DNA of 64,000 nucleotides. It comes from an uncultured Flavobacteriales bacterium (lineage in GTDB: Bacteria; Bacteroidota; Bacteroidia; Flavobacteriales_G; Salibacteraceae). Both the position numbers and the translations under genes were made by a program. The stretch lies in contig CAJQLE010000002.1 in NCBI GenBank assembly GCA_905479105.1, positions 248,001 through 312,000 of the forward strand, written 5' to 3'. The notes below the pieces were generated by a model. That model was not told the origin of the DNA. It searched no databases and saw only the letters and a list, made by a program, of their open reading frames with translations. Below are positions 59,716 to 64,000 of this stretch, piece after piece (within the stretch, counting starts at the first letter, position 1; each line of letters opens with the position of its first letter).

Positions 59716-60692
59716 TCTACAAACATCTCTGAAAGAGAAATATCAAAAAAGGTTTCAAGATCATAGCCAGCATATATAGCTTGTTGAGGCAAAATACTCG
59801 CATCACTCAAGCCAGGAGTTGTATTAGGTTCAATCATATAGGTTGCATCATCACACACCATAAAATCTACCCGTATCATCCCTTTGCAATTAAGATAAAG
59901 GTATATCACTTCAGTCAGGCGCATCACTTCATCATACCGATCTTTAGGCAAGCGAGCGGGAGTAATTTCCTGAGTTCCATCTGCCGTGTATTTTGATTCG
60001 TAATCAAAAAATTCATTTGCTGGAACAATCTCAGTAACTGCTACTGCCTTAGCTTGTCCATTGATATTAATACAACCACAAGAAACTTCCATCCCATCTA
60101 AGAATGACTCAATAAGTGCATCAACTCCCTCCTCTTGCGCATATCGAATAGCTTCGTCAAAGTCTTCTTCTTTTTTGACCTTTGTAACGCCAATACTCGA
60201 TCCACCATCACACGGCTTCACAAAACAGGGCAAACCAAGTTTCTTAATTATCGCTTTTTTATCATACTCATGTCCTAAGCGAACCAAATGAGATTTGGCT
60301 ACTTTAATCCCCGCTCCTGCTAAGAATAAATTACATGTGAGTTTATTGAAGGACATCGCTGACGACAGAACATCGCAGTTGTTATAAGGCATATTGATTA
60401 CATCAAAGTAGCCTTGCAGTTTACCATCTTCACCCGGGGTGCCATGCACTGCATTAAAAACTCCATCAAAATTGATTTTTTCCCCTTCAATTATTACTGA
60501 AAAATCATCTTTTGAAACTGGATATGAATTACCATTAAACCAGGCAGTCCAAGCATGATGATCAATATCAATGAGATAGGAGTTATACTTTTCAATATCG
60601 AGGTGCTTTTGCACAAGATGTGCACTCTTCTCTGAGATTACTCTTTCTCCAGAAAAGCCACCATAAACGATTGCAATATTCTTTGTTGTCAA
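59691..60692 (-). CDS. ddl: D-alanine--D-alanine ligase
   Basis: VYGGFSGERVISEKSA, VHGTPGEDGKLQGYFD, CFVKPCDGGSSIGVTKV, MIEPNTTPGLSDASILPQQ; TTG start. Confidence 0.95.
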   Translation of the reverse strand: MTTKNIAIVYGGFSGERVISEKSAHLVQKHLDIEKYNSYLIDIDHHAWTAWFNGNSYPVSKDDFSVIIEGEKINFDGVFNAVHGTPGEDGKLQGYFDVINMPYNNCDVLSSAMSFNKLTCNLFLAGAGIKVAKSHLVRLGHEYDKKAIIKKLGLPCFVKPCDGGSSIGVTKVKKEEDFDEAIRYAQEEGVDALIESFLDGMEVSCGCININGQAKAVAVTEIVPANEFFDYESKYTADGTQEITPARLPKDRYDEVMRLTEVIYLYLNCKGMIRVDFMVCDDATYMIEPNTTPGLSDASILPQQAIYAGYDLETFFDISLSEMFVDHSKVDKN

Positions 60693-60697
60693 TTGAT

Positions 60698-60732
60698 TTC
60701 AGTCTTCACTCAAATTTAGATTGAAGACTGAA
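60698..60732. repeat. Perfect 11-bp inverted repeat with 13-nt spacer immediately upstream of ddl
   Basis: TTCAGTCTTCA (60698-60708) ... TGAAGACTGAA (60722-60732). Confidence 0.9.
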
Positions 60733-60774
60733 CGTCAAATGCAAAGACGACAAAGATTATCAACATCAACGATG

Positions 60775-61707
60775 TTAGTTCATTAAATCACCGATCAAGA
60801 CCTGCAGGCCTTCTTTGAGTCGCGTATTTGGCTTGTAGCCAATATGGTTCTCAAGTTTAGCTGAACTGCCGAACCTCCTACCTACTTCGTAATCATAACG
60901 CTTTTTTGGAGCATCAATAAATTTGATTTCAGAACTTGATTTTGTCAACTCCTTAATCAAATCGGCTACCTCACCAATTGTTGACTCACGCTCATTAGCA
61001 ACATTGAAAATTTCAAAGCCTTTGCCTTTCTCTCCCAATAGAATAGAAGCTTTAACTGCGTCTTCAACGTAGGTGAAATCACGTGTTTGCTCGCCTGTTC
61101 CAAATACTGTAATTGGATCATTGACAGCGGCTTGCTCAAAAAACCTTGGAATAACCATGCGATTATCCTGTCTTAACCCATAAACATTAAAGAACCTGAT
61201 CGCAACAGAATGAATGCCTTTTTCTTCGAAAAGCGAAGCCAAGTAAATCTCATTGTAACGTTTAGCCATTGCATAACTCGTTCTTGGATCGACTAAAATC
61301 TCTTCATCTACACTTTTTTCCAACGCCAAATGCCCATATACACCGCTTGTCGAAGCGTATACAATCTTTTTAATTTGGTTTTGAATAGCTGCCGCGGCAA
61401 CGCTTTGCATGCCGTTAACCTCTGTTTCCATTGTTTCAATAGGATTATCAGCAACAATATCAACACCCAATATGGCAGCGAAATGATAGATAATATCAGC
61501 TCCTTTGGAAATTTCTATGACCTTCTCTCTGTCCGTAACATCAACCCTGTGAAATTCAATTTTCTTGAAAATTTCTTGAGGGATTTTATTTCCTCTTAGC
61601 AAGATGTCAATAACCACTACTTCATTTCCAGCTTCCACAAGCTGCGAAACCAAATGAGACCCAATAAATCCAGCTCCTCCTGTAACAACAACACGTTGAT
61701 TTTTCAT
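60775..61707 (-). CDS. NAD-dependent nucleotide-sugar epimerase/dehydratase (extended SDR)
   Basis: VVVTGGAGFIGSHLVSQLVEAG, STSGVYGH, RTSYAMAKRYNE (YxxxK), GTGEQTRDFTYVEDAVKA. Confidence 0.92.
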   Translation of the reverse strand: MKNQRVVVTGGAGFIGSHLVSQLVEAGNEVVVIDILLRGNKIPQEIFKKIEFHRVDVTDREKVIEISKGADIIYHFAAILGVDIVADNPIETMETEVNGMQSVAAAAIQNQIKKIVYASTSGVYGHLALEKSVDEEILVDPRTSYAMAKRYNEIYLASLFEEKGIHSVAIRFFNVYGLRQDNRMVIPRFFEQAAVNDPITVFGTGEQTRDFTYVEDAVKASILLGEKGKGFEIFNVANERESTIGEVADLIKELTKSSSEIKFIDAPKKRYDYEVGRRFGSSAKLENHIGYKPNTRLKEGLQVLIGDLMN

Positions 61708-61722
61708 CTATAAACCGTTTAG

Positions 61723-61736
61723 CTCACAAATGTGAG
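61723..61736. promoter_or_regulatory. Near-palindrome CTCACAAATGTGAG in divergent intergenic region
   Basis: 6-bp arms CTCACA/TGTGAG around AA, between the SDR gene (-) and PASTA gene (+). Confidence 0.3.
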
Positions 61737-61766
61737 AAAATAGCTTCAATTCTTTCCATAATTCGC

Positions 61767-62621
61767 GTGAACTTCTCAACTAAAGTTCAACGTATATTTG
61801 ACAGCTTTATGTTTAAGTATATATTCTCGAAGAAATTTGCTGTCCAATTTATCCTTGCGCTGGCGCTAGTAACCACTGCTATCGCTGGAGGCTACATTTA
61901 CCTTGTTTCATATACTGAACAAGATGAAGTTGTTGAAGTGCCGGAATTGAGTGGTTATGATGTTTTTGAGGCAGACGCAATCCTCAACGAAGCGCATCTC
62001 AGCGCAGACATTGTTGATTCACTCTACTTGCCAGAAAAAAAAGGTGGTGAAATAGTTGATCAAGAGCCTATCGGTGGTTCATTCGTTAAAACTGGCCGGA
62101 AAATATATTTGACGATATCTCGTTATGGAGCTCCTATGGTTAAGCTGCCAAACATTATTGATCAAACTCTGCCCTTGGCTATGGCGAAATTGAAATCATA
62201 TGACATTAATGTGGATCAAATAATAAATAAGCCAAGTGATTGCACAGACTGCGTAATTGGAGTGGAAATGAATGGAAAAAAACTTGTCGCAGGATCTAAA
62301 CTCTCCAAGGGTTCTAAAATTAACCTAATCGTTGGTGAAGGTGCTACCGGAGAAAAAATATCCATTCCTATGCTTTATGGACTGTCATTAGACGAAGCTC
62401 AAAAGCTGTTAAACTTAGATGGCCTTAACATTGGTGCTACTCCATATATAGATTGTGAAAATTCTGAAGACAGCTTAAATGCCAAAGTGTTTCGTCAAAA
62501 CCCTGCACCATCTGAAAACACTATGACAACCAGAGGCTCTTCCATTGACTTGTATTTAACCTCAGATTATTCGCAAATACCCGAAGTTAATCTTGACTCC
62601 ATAAAATCATTATTGAAGTGA
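61767..62621 (+). CDS. PASTA domain protein with single TM helix
   Basis: VVEVPELSGYDVFEADAILNEAHLSADIVDSLYLPEKKGGEIVDQEPIGGSFVKTGRKIYLTIS plus further PASTA-like repeats. Confidence 0.88.
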   Translation: MNFSTKVQRIFDSFMFKYIFSKKFAVQFILALALVTTAIAGGYIYLVSYTEQDEVVEVPELSGYDVFEADAILNEAHLSADIVDSLYLPEKKGGEIVDQEPIGGSFVKTGRKIYLTISRYGAPMVKLPNIIDQTLPLAMAKLKSYDINVDQIINKPSDCTDCVIGVEMNGKKLVAGSKLSKGSKINLIVGEGATGEKISIPMLYGLSLDEAQKLLNLDGLNIGATPYIDCENSEDSLNAKVFRQNPAPSENTMTTRGSSIDLYLTSDYSQIPEVNLDSIKSLLK

Positions 62622-64000
62622 AGAACTTGAATCATTTAGCACTATTTCTTCTCCTATTTTGGATAGCCTGTGATTCAGGTGCCCAAGAAACACTTCGCGA
62701 TTTAACCTACAGTTTACCTCAATCTTCAACTGCTAAAGAAGTATCAAAAAATACTGAAAGAATAAACCTCGTAAAACATCCATTCATATATGTTATTGAC
62801 ACACTATCCCTCCCTTTTTTCGATGATTTCACAAGGGATAAGGTTAAAAAGTACGAGGCTAAAAAGAATGATAATAATGTTTCGTTGAAGATCAATTATG
62901 ACTTTTCTGTGAACGGTCAAACTCCAAAAACACTTGAATATCGAACCGAGCCCACCTTTTCAATTTTAAGAACTTTATCTGGGGACATCATTGAATCGGA
63001 GAATCCAACACTTTACATCAATCTATTTGAAGAAGGGAAATTAGTAGCTAGAGACACTGGTTGGACCAACTTAATTACTGAGTTTGACCAAAGTAGTGGC
63101 ATAGTAACGTATGATACCCTTTTAGCAGAACGAACCTTGATCAATACTCCTGACACTTTTTATCGGGTGGCTGATGACTTTACGCTTTGGACACCTGCTA
63201 TTGATTCTTTTGACTCTGCCCGTGCCGCGCCACTGATTAACAACACATTCGCTAAGAACCCAATAACTCAAGGTGTGGCGACTTTTGATGGAACAAATAG
63301 ATTGGGAAACCCATATGACCAAACATCCGAGACAACATATGGTATCTGTGATATGCTTCTTTCTAAGCCTATATACCTTGATTCGAACATGGAGGATGTG
63401 TATTTGAGCTTCTTTTATCAAGCTGGTGGAAATGGAAACCTTCCAGAAGAGGAAGATTCGCTCGTTTTAGAGTTTTTTGATTTAGCTGATTCAACATGGA
63501 GGTTTGCTTGGAAAGCTCAAGGCCCCGAGGAAGAAGACAGTCTGTTCTCAGATCAGGTATTTCTAAAAATTGATGGTCGAAAATATTTGCAAACTGGATT
63601 CAGATTCAGATTCAAAAATTACGGCACTCAGTCAGGAAGTTTAGATCACTGGCATATCGATTACGTGCGACTGGATAAAAATCGCGACACACTAGCGGAT
63701 GACACAACACTGAACGATGTAGCCTTTATAAGTGGGATAAAATCCTTTCTTAGCCCCTATGTCTCGGTCCCATACTCTCACTATAACGCTGACCCTAATT
63801 TTTTTGACGCCTCTTCTGTTTCAGTTGTCAACTCAAATTTGAGTGCCCTCAACCTAGTTCTTGGCGGCTTGCGTTATGAAATTTTTGATGAATCTGGCAG
63901 CCTAATCCTATCCGAGATTACAGTAGATCCTAATATTTCTCCGAGAACCGTGCGTAAAACTAATTACCCCATTTCCGTTTCTCCAATTTTTCCTGACCTA
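62618..64000 (+). CDS. Secreted protein, C-terminus truncated by window edge
   Basis: GTG at 62618 (4-nt overlap GTGA with PASTA stop), open frame of 461 codons to the window end: MKNLNHLALFLLLFWIACDSGAQETLRDLTYSLPQ... No stop codon, so absent from the ORF track. Confidence 0.85.
   Translation, partial: MKNLNHLALFLLLFWIACDSGAQETLRDLTYSLPQSSTAKEVSKNTERINLVKHPFIYVIDTLSLPFFDDFTRDKVKKYEAKKNDNNVSLKINYDFSVNGQTPKTLEYRTEPTFSILRTLSGDIIESENPTLYINLFEEGKLVARDTGWTNLITEFDQSSGIVTYDTLLAERTLINTPDTFYRVADDFTLWTPAIDSFDSARAAPLINNTFAKNPITQGVATFDGTNRLGNPYDQTSETTYGICDMLLSKPIYLDSNMEDVYLSFFYQAGGNGNLPEEEDSLVLEFFDLADSTWRFAWKAQGPEEEDSLFSDQVFLKIDGRKYLQTGFRFRFKNYGTQSGSLDHWHIDYVRLDKNRDTLADDTTLNDVAFISGIKSFLSPYVSVPYSHYNADPNFFDASSVSVVNSNLSALNLVLGGLRYEIFDESGSLILSEITVDPNISPRTVRKTNYPISVSPIFPDL

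Noticed and set aside
63122-63421. Minus-strand 99-aa ORF
   Set aside because: Lies opposite the 461-codon open frame of the truncated secreted protein.
1-64000. Search by eye for tRNA, rRNA, CRISPR arrays, transposases, integrases, phage genes, toxin-antitoxin or defence systems
   Set aside because: No repeat-spacer pattern, no transposase/integrase motifs and no recognisable RNA genes were seen; small RNAs cannot be excluded without covariance-model searches.

Overview
This 64 kb chromosomal window comes from a member of the Bacteroidota. The lineage is inferred from T9SS C-terminal sorting domains, DUF4783/DUF4834/DUF5687-type genes, TAnnTT[T/C]G promoter-like motifs and the lack of obvious Shine-Dalgarno sequences. 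I saw no rRNA, tRNA, CRISPR array, transposase or phage gene. The left part (1-26.6 kb) is mostly housekeeping: folP, accA, menC-menE, proline dehydrogenase, two peptidases, a GH16 glucanase, a glycolate-oxidase-like flavoprotein, a POT transporter, an ABC transporter pair and carB. The middle (26.7-49.0 kb) is a surface-glycan locus. It holds YfhO, glycosyltransferases, a formyltransferase/PIG-L/sulfotransferase run, a HisH/HisF/WbpG-like amidotransferase module, a flippase, an acyltransferase, and a tightly overlapping seven-gene operon resembling nonulosonic (sialic-like) acid synthesis. That operon has two unlike NeuB paralogs, an aldolase-family protein with altered active-site motifs, and a CBS-aminotransferase fusion, but no NeuC-type epimerase nearby. 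Divergent from it is a translationally coupled pair of PLP enzymes of different folds, the first of which I could not assign to a named family. The right part (51.8-64 kb) has an M1 peptidase fused to a predicted outer-membrane beta-barrel, then nadC, rlmH, galE, rdgB, ddl, an SDR epimerase, a PASTA protein and a truncated secreted protein. The best candidates for something new are the atypical nonulosonate-like operon and the adjacent PLP pair. All family calls come from reading motifs by eye; no database search was run.
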